Part shown: positions 36,783-45,732 of the stretch, one piece after another
Position numbering within the stretch: position 1 is the first letter of the stretch
How the letters are laid out: the number at the start of each line of letters is the position of its first letter
Assembly: GCF_001306415.1 (NCBI RefSeq)
Contig: NZ_LDJX01000002.1
Location: 708,425 to 772,424, forward strand
Reading direction: 5' to 3'
DNA length: 64,000 nt
Source of the DNA: Croceitalea dokdonensis DOKDO 023
GTDB lineage: Bacteria; Bacteroidota; Bacteroidia; Flavobacteriales; Flavobacteriaceae
Position numbers and translations under genes: made by a program
The notes under the pieces: model-generated
What the model was told of the DNA's origin: nothing
What the model saw: only the letters and a program-made list of their open reading frames with translations
Database searches by the model: none

Positions 36783-37850
36783 ATGATTCACATTAAAGCA
36801 CCGGCACGGGTTTGTCTATTTGGTGACCACCAAGATTATTTAGGATTGCCCATTATTGCATGTGCCATTGATAGGCATATAACCCTTAATGCCCATCCCA
36901 ACGAGGCCTCAGAACTCTGTATCCGTTTTTTGGACATTGACCAGAAGAGACAGATTCCCGTTCCCTATCTCTTCCATAATTACCATCCAGAAGATACGTT
37001 GCTAGCTGCTTTAAAAGTATTGCAGAGATACAACTGCGCTCCGGACAAGGGCTATGATATCACCATCAGTGGGAACATTCCCATTAACGCCGGTCTCTCA
37101 AGTTCCTCCGCTTTGGTCATATGTTGGGTCGCCTTCCTTCTAAAAGCTTTTGGTGGGCCTTTGCAGTATAATCAAGAATTTATTGCCAAAATAGCTTATG
37201 AGGCAGAGGTAGTGGAGCAAAATAGCCCTGGCGGTAAAATGGACCAATACAGCATTGCATTGGGCAATATCATCTATTTGGAAACTACTGGTAACAACGC
37301 CTACCGTACCTTTCCCCACAAATTGCCGGGATTGGTGATTGGCGAATCTGGCATTCCCAAAAATACCTTGGGCCTATTGGCGGAAAAACGCCAAATGGCC
37401 CTTGAAGCGCTCGAATTTCTTAAACAGGATGCTATTCTTTTTGATGTAAGAAAGGTTGATGCGGCATCCATCAGCAGCTATCTGGATGCATTGCCACGTA
37501 AATTAAGGCCCTATTTTAACGCTGCCGTGGGAAACTACCTTGTTACCCAAAAAGCGCTTTTGGAAATGGAAAAGAACGAATTGGACTTACCAACTATTGG
37601 CAAATTAATGACAGAACACCACACTTTTTTGGAAAGGGATTTAAAAATTACCGTACCTAAAATTGATGCGATGATACGCGCGGCACTCCAATACGGTGCC
37701 TATGGTGCCAAAATTGTAGGCTCTGGTGGTGGTGGGTGCATGGTTGCGCTGGTTCCCCAAGGGAAGGAAAATGCCATTATTGAACATCTTAAAAATTTGG
37801 GAGCTACCGATGCCTATACGGTGGCAGTCTCAAATGGTATAACCCTATAG
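36783..37850 (+). CDS. GHMP family sugar kinase (galactokinase-like)
   Basis: The 355-residue kinase shows all three GHMP motifs: APARVCLFGDHQDYLGLP near the N-terminus, GLSSSSALV (about residue 103) and GAKIVGSGGGGCMVAL (about 305). Motif 1 has FGDHQDY in place of the galactokinase IGEHTDY, so the substrate is probably not simple galactose. A nucleotidyltransferase starts three bases after the stop, so the pair probably makes a sugar-1-phosphate and then its nucleotide form. The ATG at 36783 aligns best with the family; the TTG upstream is not used. Confidence 0.82.
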   Translation: MIHIKAPARVCLFGDHQDYLGLPIIACAIDRHITLNAHPNEASELCIRFLDIDQKRQIPVPYLFHNYHPEDTLLAALKVLQRYNCAPDKGYDITISGNIPINAGLSSSSALVICWVAFLLKAFGGPLQYNQEFIAKIAYEAEVVEQNSPGGKMDQYSIALGNIIYLETTGNNAYRTFPHKLPGLVIGESGIPKNTLGLLAEKRQMALEALEFLKQDAILFDVRKVDAASISSYLDALPRKLRPYFNAAVGNYLVTQKALLEMEKNELDLPTIGKLMTEHHTFLERDLKITVPKIDAMIRAALQYGAYGAKIVGSGGGGCMVALVPQGKENAIIEHLKNLGATDAYTVAVSNGITL

Positions 37851-37853
37851 ACC

Positions 37854-38726
37854 ATGGTCAAACATCTTATTATCCTAGCAGGAGGTGCATCTTCCAGGAT
37901 GAAGCAAAACACACTGGAAACCTCTTTGTCCAAAGACACCCTTAAACAAGCCAATACCCGAAACAAGGGATTGATTGAAATAGGGGAGCAAAACGTTCCC
38001 TTCCTTCATTATCTGTTATACCACGTAAAAAAAGCTGGATTTGCGTCCGTTTACATTGTGATTGGCGAAACGGACACCCTTTTCCAAGAAGTATACGGGA
38101 ACAAGGATCAAAACAACACCTTTAAAGGGCTACGTGTTTCTTTTGTAAGGCAATATATCCCAAACGGAAGAGCCAAGCCTTATGGGACCGCAGATGCGGT
38201 CTTTCAGGCCTTGGAACAGTACCCACATTTGCAGACCTCTACCTTTGTGGTGTGCAACTGTGACAATCTTTACTCCCTGCAAGCATTCAAAAACCTCAGG
38301 GAAACGCAAGCGCAAAACGCCTTAATGGGCTATGACAGGGACAACTTACAATATCCTTTGGAGCGCATTGCAAGGTTTGCCTTAATGAAGATGGATAATC
38401 ACGGTTTTCTGCTGGATATAGTAGAAAAACCGTCTCCCATAGAGACGGATCATTTTTATGACGCCGCAGGAAAGCTCAGGGTTAGCATGAACATTTTTAA
38501 GTTTGACGGGCAATTATTCTACCCTTTTCTAAGGGACTGCCTCGTGCATCCAGAACGTAACGAAAAAGAACTTCCTACGGCATTATTGAATATGGTGGGA
38601 GAACATCCAAAAAGTGTAAAGGTAATTCCGATAGCGGAGCATGTCATTGATTTAACCAGTAAGGACGATATTTTAAATGTTGATGCCTATTTAAAAACGC
38701 AATTTCCGCATGGGTTGGATTGGTAA
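37854..38726 (+). CDS. Sugar-phosphate nucleotidyltransferase-like protein
   Basis: The 290-residue protein has the nucleotide-binding start LIILAGGASSRM of the NTP_transferase fold, a later VVCNCDNLY (metal site) and a VEKPSP segment typical of sugar-1-phosphate nucleotidyltransferases. It follows the GHMP kinase by three bases, so both should act in one activation route. The sugar and nucleotide are unknown. A 35-residue insertion rich in Lys and Asn follows the glycine loop. Confidence 0.78.
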   Translation: MVKHLIILAGGASSRMKQNTLETSLSKDTLKQANTRNKGLIEIGEQNVPFLHYLLYHVKKAGFASVYIVIGETDTLFQEVYGNKDQNNTFKGLRVSFVRQYIPNGRAKPYGTADAVFQALEQYPHLQTSTFVVCNCDNLYSLQAFKNLRETQAQNALMGYDRDNLQYPLERIARFALMKMDNHGFLLDIVEKPSPIETDHFYDAAGKLRVSMNIFKFDGQLFYPFLRDCLVHPERNEKELPTALLNMVGEHPKSVKVIPIAEHVIDLTSKDDILNVDAYLKTQFPHGLDW

Positions 38727-38847
38727 TGCCTTAAGCTGTTTATGCTGAAGCTTTTTCCAGGTTAAGCGTATTCCCATAGCGCAAATCACGCCCTAAACCA
38801 GCTCAGGTAATATGAGCAAGGGACACTACTTTCAAAAGCAATTTTTT

Positions 38848-39663
38848 TTACCACATCTCCCTGTATAAGCTTTTGAAAAAATTATAACGGTGGTTGACTA
38901 TGGCCGTGAGGTCTGGGTTTGTTGTTTTGGCAAATTGCGAAAGGGACAGGGCCTCTTCTTTTTGTTTCCCCAAAATCTCAAAAGTGATGGGGCTACCATA
39001 AAAAATATCCTTTAAAAGACTTTTGTTTATTCGTTGAAATTCACTCATCTGCTCGTCAGGCTCAAATTGAGCCACCACAATCTTTGATTTCCAAATCTTG
39101 GCCAGTTCTATGAAAAGTCCAAGCTCCCTTCTTTTAAAGGCCCTTTTGAAATTGGTTGAAAATAGGATGCGAGTAGGTTTTCTGAAAGTGTTTTCCTTTG
39201 GGACTACCAAAATGGGAACGCCTTTTACCTTTTTAAGGACATTGAGCACAAAACGACCCATGAACACTTCATGGATTGCCATTGTCCATTTAGTCTGCAT
39301 GATGATGGCATCTATTTTTTCAGCCACCAAAATTTTGTTCATTTCTCCTGGCAAAGTGATGGGCGTGGTACCTATTGTAAATTTATGGTCAGATTTTCTA
39401 TTGTTGTGAATAAACCTCATTAATAGCTGTTCCATTATCACCTTATTACCCTCAGCAGAATCCGTTGGCCTAACCTGCGCACCTTTTGAGTTTATAGCAC
39501 CTTCCAAAATACCAACAATATGAAAGTGGGCAGGCGAGTTCTGAAACAATAGCCTAGAGTAAGAAACGGAACACCATGTGTTCTCCACAGGATTGATGGG
39601 TATCATTAGCTTTTTCAAAATGTGCTCATTTGAAGTTGCTTTGCCTAGAATAAATGTATTCAA
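38848..39663 (-). CDS. Universal stress protein family, tandem-domain type
   Basis: The 271-residue protein appears to be two UspA-like domains. The first ends with KKVKGVPILVVPK, where a canonical UspA would carry the glycine-rich ATP loop; that loop is degenerate here. The second begins at KPTRILFSTNFKRAF. This places it in the non-nucleotide-binding or divergent group common in Bacteroidetes. It is cytoplasmic, of unknown role, and not linked to an operon. Confidence 0.7.
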   Translation of the reverse strand: MNTFILGKATSNEHILKKLMIPINPVENTWCSVSYSRLLFQNSPAHFHIVGILEGAINSKGAQVRPTDSAEGNKVIMEQLLMRFIHNNRKSDHKFTIGTTPITLPGEMNKILVAEKIDAIIMQTKWTMAIHEVFMGRFVLNVLKKVKGVPILVVPKENTFRKPTRILFSTNFKRAFKRRELGLFIELAKIWKSKIVVAQFEPDEQMSEFQRINKSLLKDIFYGSPITFEILGKQKEEALSLSQFAKTTNPDLTAIVNHRYNFFKSLYREMW

Positions 39664-39745
39664 TTAGGTCATTACTTTTTTAAAAATATGATGTGACCCC
39701 AAGTAGTTTTGGTGTATCAATAACATAACCCATTTGAATTAAGAA

Positions 39746-40045
39746 ATGAAAACACTTTTAATTGCTTTGAGCACAATTTTGGCCGTAGCTACCACACAGG
39801 AGGTGGAAACAATCACTGCAACCTTTAATGGCTACGAGGATGGTATCTTTTATTTTGAGGATAGCGAAGGTTACAATTTGGAATTTGAACAGATTGATGA
39901 TAAGGCCTTGCAAAAATTTGACTTGGTTTCAGAAGACTTCAACGGAAAAACATTTAAGATTTCCTATACTTCGGAAACAGATTTGGACGAGGAGGGCGAG
40001 GAAATTTCAATAAGTAAAATCGTAGATTTAAAATTGATCAAGTAG
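39746..40045 (+). CDS. Small secreted or periplasmic protein of unknown function
   Basis: The 99-residue protein has an N-terminal hydrophobic segment (MKTLLIALSTILAVATTQE) that could be a signal peptide, then an acidic domain of about 75 residues with alternating strands (FNGYEDGIFYFEDSEGYNLEF). I do not recognise the family. It has its own terminator and appears monocistronic. Confidence 0.7.
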   Translation: MKTLLIALSTILAVATTQEVETITATFNGYEDGIFYFEDSEGYNLEFEQIDDKALQKFDLVSEDFNGKTFKISYTSETDLDEEGEEISISKIVDLKLIK

Positions 40046-40049
40046 GACC

Positions 40050-40078
40050 AAAAAAGGCACTTAAAACGTGCCTTTTTT
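40050..40078. terminator. Bidirectional terminator between convergent genes
   Basis: AAAAAAGGCAC (40050-40060), seven bases, GTGCCTTTTTT (40068-40078) is an 11-base stem with a T-run on both strands. It serves the small secreted protein gene and the five-gene operon ending at 40084. Confidence 0.85.
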
Positions 40079-40083
40079 AATGC

Positions 40084-41136
40084 CTATACCCCAAGCCCGT
40101 TTTTAAGGTTGGGATACATTGTCCCATTTCTGATAACAACCATTCCAGCAAAAGGGTCCTGTATAAAATCAAGGTGTCCATCTAAATCTGCATAGCCAAT
40201 GTTAGGGCGCGATAGGGCAAAATGCAGCCCAGCGGATATTCCCAAACCGCACTCATCCAAACAGCCTACCATTACTTGTAGGCCTGCTGCTTTGGCCACG
40301 GAATTGATATGCATACCTTCGCGGATACCCCCAACCTTCATCAACTTAATATTGACCATGTTGATCTGTTCCTTTCTTGCCAATTCATAAACGTCATCCA
40401 AGGTTTTAATGCTTTCGTCAGCCATAACGGGCAACGCTACAGCTTTGGAAATGGCCCCCAATAATTTGGCCTTGTCCACGGCGCTAGGCTGTTCAAAGAT
40501 TTCAATATTGGCATTTTTGGTTTCCTTAAAAAATTTTATGGCACGCTCAAGATCATAGCCTTGGTTGGCATCAAAACGTAATTTAATATTTGGGTGGACT
40601 TCAAAAATTTTATTGACCTTTTCAATATCCTCGTCAACGCTTAGACCACCCTTTAGTTTTAAGACGGTAAAGCCTTGCCCCACAAAATCCGAAGCCTTTT
40701 TAAGGGTGTCTTCCAAAGGTAAAATGCCAATGGTTATACTGGTAGGAATAAAAGTGCGGTAGCCCCCTAAAAATTGGTATAATGGCACCCCCATTTTCTT
40801 TGCGGCAATATCCAAAAGGGCCATATCCACCATGGCCAACGCAGAAGATTTCTTATTAAACAATACGGCCAATTCTTGTAGCAGTCTAGAAGTGTCCAGA
40901 GGGTTTTTATCCCTTAAAAAAGGGATGATAATTCCTTTGATATTGTTCTCTACCTCCGCAAAAGACTCTTGTGTAACTTCTTGGTCCGGAGCGGCACAAC
41001 CGTAGCCTACAATATTGGTGTCCGTCTCTATTTTCAATATAAAATTAACTGCCCTATCCACGGTCTCATAAGCAATGGTGTACGGTTCCGTAAGCTTTAG
41101 GTCTAAGCGCTCATAACTAACATGGGTTATTTTCAT
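40084..41136 (-). CDS. Dipeptide epimerase-like enolase superfamily enzyme
   Basis: The 350-residue enzyme has the muconate-lactonising subgroup residues: KLK at 160-162, metal ligands D189, E215 and D240, and K264 on the other face of the active site. A DLD motif at 317-319 matches the DxD that in L-Ala-D/L-Glu epimerases holds the dipeptide amino group. The expected reaction is epimerisation of an acyl or dipeptide substrate. It is the last gene of a five-gene operon; its ATG overlaps the creatininase stop by one base. A DUF1611 gene in the same operon makes it comparable to DgcA, the N-acyl-glutamate epimerase. Confidence 0.85.
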   Translation of the reverse strand: MKITHVSYERLDLKLTEPYTIAYETVDRAVNFILKIETDTNIVGYGCAAPDQEVTQESFAEVENNIKGIIIPFLRDKNPLDTSRLLQELAVLFNKKSSALAMVDMALLDIAAKKMGVPLYQFLGGYRTFIPTSITIGILPLEDTLKKASDFVGQGFTVLKLKGGLSVDEDIEKVNKIFEVHPNIKLRFDANQGYDLERAIKFFKETKNANIEIFEQPSAVDKAKLLGAISKAVALPVMADESIKTLDDVYELARKEQINMVNIKLMKVGGIREGMHINSVAKAAGLQVMVGCLDECGLGISAGLHFALSRPNIGYADLDGHLDFIQDPFAGMVVIRNGTMYPNLKNGLGV

Positions 41137-41927
41137 TAGTACCGTTTTTGATAAAGGTCTTCCAAAGGGGTGTTTTTAATGGATTCCACAAAGTGGACCA
41201 TGTTCTTGATCATAACGTCCCAAAGTCTTTTCCCTTTGTCCGCGGTTGCCTTGGTGGCATCTCCCATAACGCCACTCTCCGAAATTTTACTGGTGCGCAC
41301 GTACCAACTAACGCCACGTTTGTTGTCAAAGTCCAGAAAATTGCTCCCAAAGGATAGGGTGGCATCCACAGCTTTGTCCATTTGGACCAATTCTGGCCGT
41401 AATGCCAAACTGGTACTTGTCTCAATTTCACCGGCATGGGCGTCATTTGGGGTAGCTATCATAGCGCTAACATCTACATCACTGGTCTCTCCTGTGTCCA
41501 CACAGACAAATATTTTGGCGTCCCGATTAATCATTTGGGCGGCATAACTTAAGGTGGGTGCATTATCCCCATGGCCATTAAGGATAATGATTTTCTTCAC
41601 CCCATTTTTAGCCAAGCTCATCCCAAGATCGTACACAAATTTTGATAGGGCTTCATTGGTTACGCTCAATGTTCCTTTAAAATCTTCATGATGATATGAA
41701 ACCCCAAACGGAATTGCAGGCAACACCAAAGGCTTAGGTTCTTGGCAGGCTTTGGCAACTTCAAAGGCCATATACTTGGCGTCGTAATAATCAATATCTA
41801 CCGGAAGGTGTGGGCCGTGCTGTTCTATTGCACCACAGGGCAAGATTACCGTATCAACAGTTTTAAGGTATGCTTCAATCTCTGGCCATGTCTTTAACGC
41901 CCAGAGAAAACTATATTTTTTTGTCAT
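41136..41927 (-). CDS. Creatininase family amidohydrolase
   Basis: This 263-residue metal-dependent amidohydrolase has the family ligands: Glu and His in PCGAIEQHGPHLP, Asp in VDIDYYDA, His in NGHGDNAP and Glu in AHAGEIETS. Members hydrolyse creatinine, formamidopyrimidines or peptide precursors, so the substrate cannot be inferred. It overlaps the QueC-like gene by 17 bases and the epimerase by one, so the three are translationally coupled. I expect it to act on an amide made or modified by its neighbours. Confidence 0.85.
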   Translation of the reverse strand: MTKKYSFLWALKTWPEIEAYLKTVDTVILPCGAIEQHGPHLPVDIDYYDAKYMAFEVAKACQEPKPLVLPAIPFGVSYHHEDFKGTLSVTNEALSKFVYDLGMSLAKNGVKKIIILNGHGDNAPTLSYAAQMINRDAKIFVCVDTGETSDVDVSAMIATPNDAHAGEIETSTSLALRPELVQMDKAVDATLSFGSNFLDFDNKRGVSWYVRTSKISESGVMGDATKATADKGKRLWDVMIKNMVHFVESIKNTPLEDLYQKRY

Positions 41928-43434
41928 TTTTTTGTTTTAAAGGATAATAGGCTGCTTCAAAAGCTAAATCTTCAAATGCTATGTCGTGCCATTTCTTGTC
42001 TTTTTGTTTTGAAATACCGACTGAATATTGGTTCGATATTTCCATTAGTTTTTTGCGGATATGTTTTGGTATATCTTCCAACTTGCTGCGTTCATTGTCA
42101 AACCGTAGCTTCATAATTTGCGGATGGGGCTTTGCCAATCTTTGGGTATGTGCGTTCTTCGGAAGTTTTCCCTTTGCTACCAACAAATGGTATAAATGTG
42201 CGACATCACTGCCAATTTGTTTCACACTTTGTTCACTCAGATTTTTTAAAGCTTGTGCTATTTGTACGTCACTATAGCCACAACGTTTGGGGTCTTCATC
42301 CAAAGCGGTCAACATACCCACGATGCGACGGCATTTTTCACACTTCCCACAAGGTAACATCCTTCTGTTTTCTTCATGCGCTGCATGACAGGACACTTGT
42401 TGTCTTTGCAGCTCTGGATAGCGTTTGACCAACACTTTTAGAATCAAAAGTTCTGAAAGGCTACGAAGAATGGAATACTGATTCATGTTCCATCCTTTTT
42501 TATGATAATAGCGGGTTAAAGCATTGTCAAAATATTTGCTTTGGTCGTACAGCGCATGGTAATGGCTGATTCCATTGCAATTGCCCTTTACCGTGGTATC
42601 AAATTCGTTTCCAATCAAAATATTGCCAAGCCGTCTCTTTCTTGCTATGGGCAGTACCCCGAACAAGAAAACGGCCACGGTCCAAAGACGGATGGGATAT
42701 ATATCTGCCCTGATATTTTGAAAATTTTCTTTAATGAAGGGCATTTGTCTCACCATCCAATTAAAAATACGGTCACTGTTGCACCAAGGTTTTGCGGTAT
42801 TTGGCTCTATTTCTTTAAAATGGTTGTGTGCGTTAACCGCAGTAAACCAATGCCGCCCACTTTCGTTAATGAACACGGGATGGGCCACTCCAATCTCATT
42901 GATAATCCCGTAGGTCAATAAACTGTCCTTACCGCCGCTGCTCAAGATAGCGTATTCATTATCCAGGGTTGTTGCATTTTCCTTTTGTACTTCCAGATTT
43001 GAAAACGGATACCCATCAAAAATGACCTCCGCTGCCGTATATCGTTCCTTCTTTTCAACCTCTAAAGCATCAAAAGGAGGTTTCAAAAATTGATTTTTGG
43101 ACAGAAATTTGTGCACCAAGATTTCTCTTGAGGTATTTTCCAGCATATCCAACAAAAAACGTTGGTCCGTTGCATCAAACAAACCTTCAAAAACCATCCT
43201 TTTACAAAACATGCCATAGTTTAAGGCCACCTGGGATACCATCATGGAAGCAAGATTTACATCTGCCGGTTCTTTTTTGTTGAAGTAAGGTTGGTCATAA
43301 CTATAGATCAACTCCTTGGCGACGACATTGCCGTTGGCATGGGTCAACGAATAGGTTGCCCTTACCCGCTTGGGCTCTATTATGAGCTGGTGAACCTTTA
43401 GTTCCTTAAACACCACCAAATCTGACTGTGTCAT
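41911..43434 (-). CDS. QueC-like ATP pyrophosphatase with extra N-terminal domain
   Basis: The 507-residue protein has the N-type ATP pyrophosphatase loop SSGGKDS at residues 165-171 and a later four-Cys cluster (C349, then C362-x2-C365-x2-C368) like the zinc site of QueC. QueC activates a carboxylate with ATP and adds ammonia. About 160 N-terminal and 130 C-terminal residues are extra, and no queuosine genes are near, so it is not the canonical QueC. In this operon it may activate a carboxyl group of an amino acid or dipeptide. It starts one base after the DUF1611 stop. Confidence 0.75.
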   Translation of the reverse strand: MTQSDLVVFKELKVHQLIIEPKRVRATYSLTHANGNVVAKELIYSYDQPYFNKKEPADVNLASMMVSQVALNYGMFCKRMVFEGLFDATDQRFLLDMLENTSREILVHKFLSKNQFLKPPFDALEVEKKERYTAAEVIFDGYPFSNLEVQKENATTLDNEYAILSSGGKDSLLTYGIINEIGVAHPVFINESGRHWFTAVNAHNHFKEIEPNTAKPWCNSDRIFNWMVRQMPFIKENFQNIRADIYPIRLWTVAVFLFGVLPIARKRRLGNILIGNEFDTTVKGNCNGISHYHALYDQSKYFDNALTRYYHKKGWNMNQYSILRSLSELLILKVLVKRYPELQRQQVSCHAAHEENRRMLPCGKCEKCRRIVGMLTALDEDPKRCGYSDVQIAQALKNLSEQSVKQIGSDVAHLYHLLVAKGKLPKNAHTQRLAKPHPQIMKLRFDNERSKLEDIPKHIRKKLMEISNQYSVGISKQKDKKWHDIAFEDLAFEAAYYPLKQKNDKKI

Positions 43435-44508
43435 TTATTTGATATGTTTTTTTAACAGTGCGATTAAGGGTTCTGCTCCAAACTTAAGGACGTCAAAGGC
43501 GGGGATGCCCGTTTCCTTTTCCAAAGCCTCGCAAGCAGGTAAAATTTCGTCATCGGTCATGTTCTCGTGGTTTACGGTAATGGCAATGACCTTTTTTCCA
43601 GAGATAACCTCAATGGCCTGCACCTGTTGGTTGATGGGATGCATGGGGTATCCCGGAAAACCATCATATTCCAAGCGCTTTGGAGCATGCTGCAAAATGA
43701 CAAAATCTGGTCTCCCGGCAGCCAAAATCTCAAAACCTCCGGGGTAGGCCGGGTTCATTAAACTGCCCTGACCTTCTATGATGATGACATCTGGTTGTTC
43801 ATTTTTATAGGCACTTACCACGGCATGTTCAATTTCTCCGGAAACAAAATCGTTAATACAGCTATCCATGACCATGCTGTATTTGGCACCCTGCATCCAT
43901 GCCGTTTGGCCGGTCCCGATCATTTCTGCCTTTACGCCAGCTTTTCTAAAGGCATGGACCAATATCCAGGCCGTGGTACGTTTGCCCAAGGCGGAATCCG
44001 TTCCCAAAACTGCCAATTTTAAACAATCTACCTTTTCAATTTCCCCCGTAAAAAAATGCAGTTGGTCCCGATCTGGGGTTTTTCTGATGTCCCTAATGGT
44101 ACAGCCGTTATCAAATGCCAATTGGACCAAGATCTTGTCATTGGTCAAAAAATCATGCAAGCCACTATCTACGTTCCAGCCCATCTCAAGGGCATTTTTT
44201 ATGGTTTCTTTAGCGACTTTGGGTAGTCGCCCTCCATCAGGGGCTAAACCAATGACCAAATATTTTGGATGGATGCCTGCATTGTTCAACTTCTTCACCG
44301 CCTCAGAAAAACTCCTAAAAATGAGGATCTGGTTTGGCTTTCCGTCCAGCACTTCCCCCGCATCCATTCCTGTGTAATTACTGTCTATGACCCCAACCAC
44401 TTCATATCTTTCCGTAAAACGTACCAGTCCGTGGGCAGTTTTTCCGTTAGGTGTATTAAACGCACCCTCGCAATAGACAAGGGCTTTTCCATCGATTGAT
44501 TTTTTCAT
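43435..44508 (-). CDS. DUF1611 P-loop protein (DgcN-like)
   Basis: The 357-residue protein has an N-terminal Rossmann-like part and a C-terminal P-loop domain with GTDSALGKRTT at residues 169-179, and a later GQGSLMNPAYPGG. DUF1611 proteins paired with an enolase-type epimerase were described as DgcN, an N-acyltransferase for D-glutamate, in marine bacteria. The same pair occurs here, separated by two other genes. I consider an acyl transfer or amino acid modification likely, but the assignment is by family and context. Confidence 0.75.
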   Translation of the reverse strand: MKKSIDGKALVYCEGAFNTPNGKTAHGLVRFTERYEVVGVIDSNYTGMDAGEVLDGKPNQILIFRSFSEAVKKLNNAGIHPKYLVIGLAPDGGRLPKVAKETIKNALEMGWNVDSGLHDFLTNDKILVQLAFDNGCTIRDIRKTPDRDQLHFFTGEIEKVDCLKLAVLGTDSALGKRTTAWILVHAFRKAGVKAEMIGTGQTAWMQGAKYSMVMDSCINDFVSGEIEHAVVSAYKNEQPDVIIIEGQGSLMNPAYPGGFEILAAGRPDFVILQHAPKRLEYDGFPGYPMHPINQQVQAIEVISGKKVIAITVNHENMTDDEILPACEALEKETGIPAFDVLKFGAEPLIALLKKHIK

Positions 44509-44599
44509 TTGATTAAAAATTTTAGCCTACCACGCATAGGCCATTAAAAATTTGTGATTTGTTGGACCACTCCATACCATGGTACTCTTCTGGATTTGT

Positions 44600-45661
44600 T
44601 TAATTTTTTGCAGTGACCACCGCCACATAGCGATCGGGTTCAAAGTTTTGTTTGGCATCCAGCTCTAATAAGGCAATAAGGCCTGCGGTGGACGCCGGTA
44701 AAATACGCATCCCCTCTTTTTTTAGTAGCAGGCTGGTCATGCGCCTCATTTTCTGGTCACTGATATTATAGGCTTCCCCATTAGACTGCCTAAGGGCATA
44801 GAGGGCCTCATCCCCATCAAAACTATGCCAGTTTATCAAAGGCTCATTGTACTTTGTTTCCCTGATTTTCTCTGGCAAAAGATCTTGGCACTGGTCCAAG
44901 CCCAAGGTAAACGATTGGATAATGGGGTTCTTTCGGGTCGAGCTTGCGGCTATCATTTTAGGAATGCGAAAAATCTTTCCCCTTTTATATAAACCTGCAA
45001 ATCCGCGATAGATGCCTGCCAATAAGGTACCATTGGATACGGGCACCGCGCAATATTTAGGGGCATCACCCAATTCATCAACAATTTCGTGGGCTATCTG
45101 TGCATAGGTCTGAATCTGTAGTGCGGTATTCGCTCCGCCAGGATTGGCGTCATACCATTCATTGGTCTTGGCCAAAACACTACTCTCCTGTACTACTTTT
45201 TCATAGTCGCCATGTAATAACAAAATTTCCGCCCCTAGGGATTCCATTTCTTGGCCACGTTCTGTGTGGTACGTTTTTGGAATTGCGATAATGCATCGTA
45301 GACCCGCCAAATTTGCGGCCAAGGCCACGGCCACCCCATAATTGCCACAGGTGGCCAAACAGATGGTGTCAAAACCCCTTCTTAAGGCATCATAGACTTG
45401 GGCAAAGGCAATACGGTCTTTTTGGGTTCCGGTAGGGTTATCCCCCTCATATTTGATGTATAGCTGTCTGATATCAAATTCCCGTTCCAAGGATTTTGCC
45501 CGGGTAAGCGCAGTATCGCCAATCTCTATATTGATGATGTCCTCGTAAGATTCCAACCGATCCACCAACGGTTTGGAACCATCCTTTACAAAATCGCTCA
45601 GTGCCTTACTTTCGGACGAGACTTTGGTTTCGGCGTTTTTTACGCCATCTTTAAGAATCAT
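44600..45661 (-). CDS. PLP-dependent enzyme of the threonine synthase-like family
   Basis: The 353-residue fold type II enzyme has the PLP Lys in GDNPTGTQKDRIA (about residue 82) and an ATCGNYGVAVALAANLAG loop for the cofactor phosphate. In true threonine synthase the motif is usually SFKDR; TQKDR here suggests another substrate, for example a beta- or gamma-elimination or replacement on an amino acid. It is the first gene of the operon that continues through the DUF1611, QueC-like, creatininase and epimerase genes, with 91 bases before the next. Confidence 0.75.
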   Translation of the reverse strand: MILKDGVKNAETKVSSESKALSDFVKDGSKPLVDRLESYEDIINIEIGDTALTRAKSLEREFDIRQLYIKYEGDNPTGTQKDRIAFAQVYDALRRGFDTICLATCGNYGVAVALAANLAGLRCIIAIPKTYHTERGQEMESLGAEILLLHGDYEKVVQESSVLAKTNEWYDANPGGANTALQIQTYAQIAHEIVDELGDAPKYCAVPVSNGTLLAGIYRGFAGLYKRGKIFRIPKMIAASSTRKNPIIQSFTLGLDQCQDLLPEKIRETKYNEPLINWHSFDGDEALYALRQSNGEAYNISDQKMRRMTSLLLKKEGMRILPASTAGLIALLELDAKQNFEPDRYVAVVTAKN

Positions 45662-45732
45662 AGGTTTTACGAAGTGAAACTAAAAGTTAAGGGGAATTCC
45701 CCAATAAAGATGCATTCCTATTCTAGACTGAT

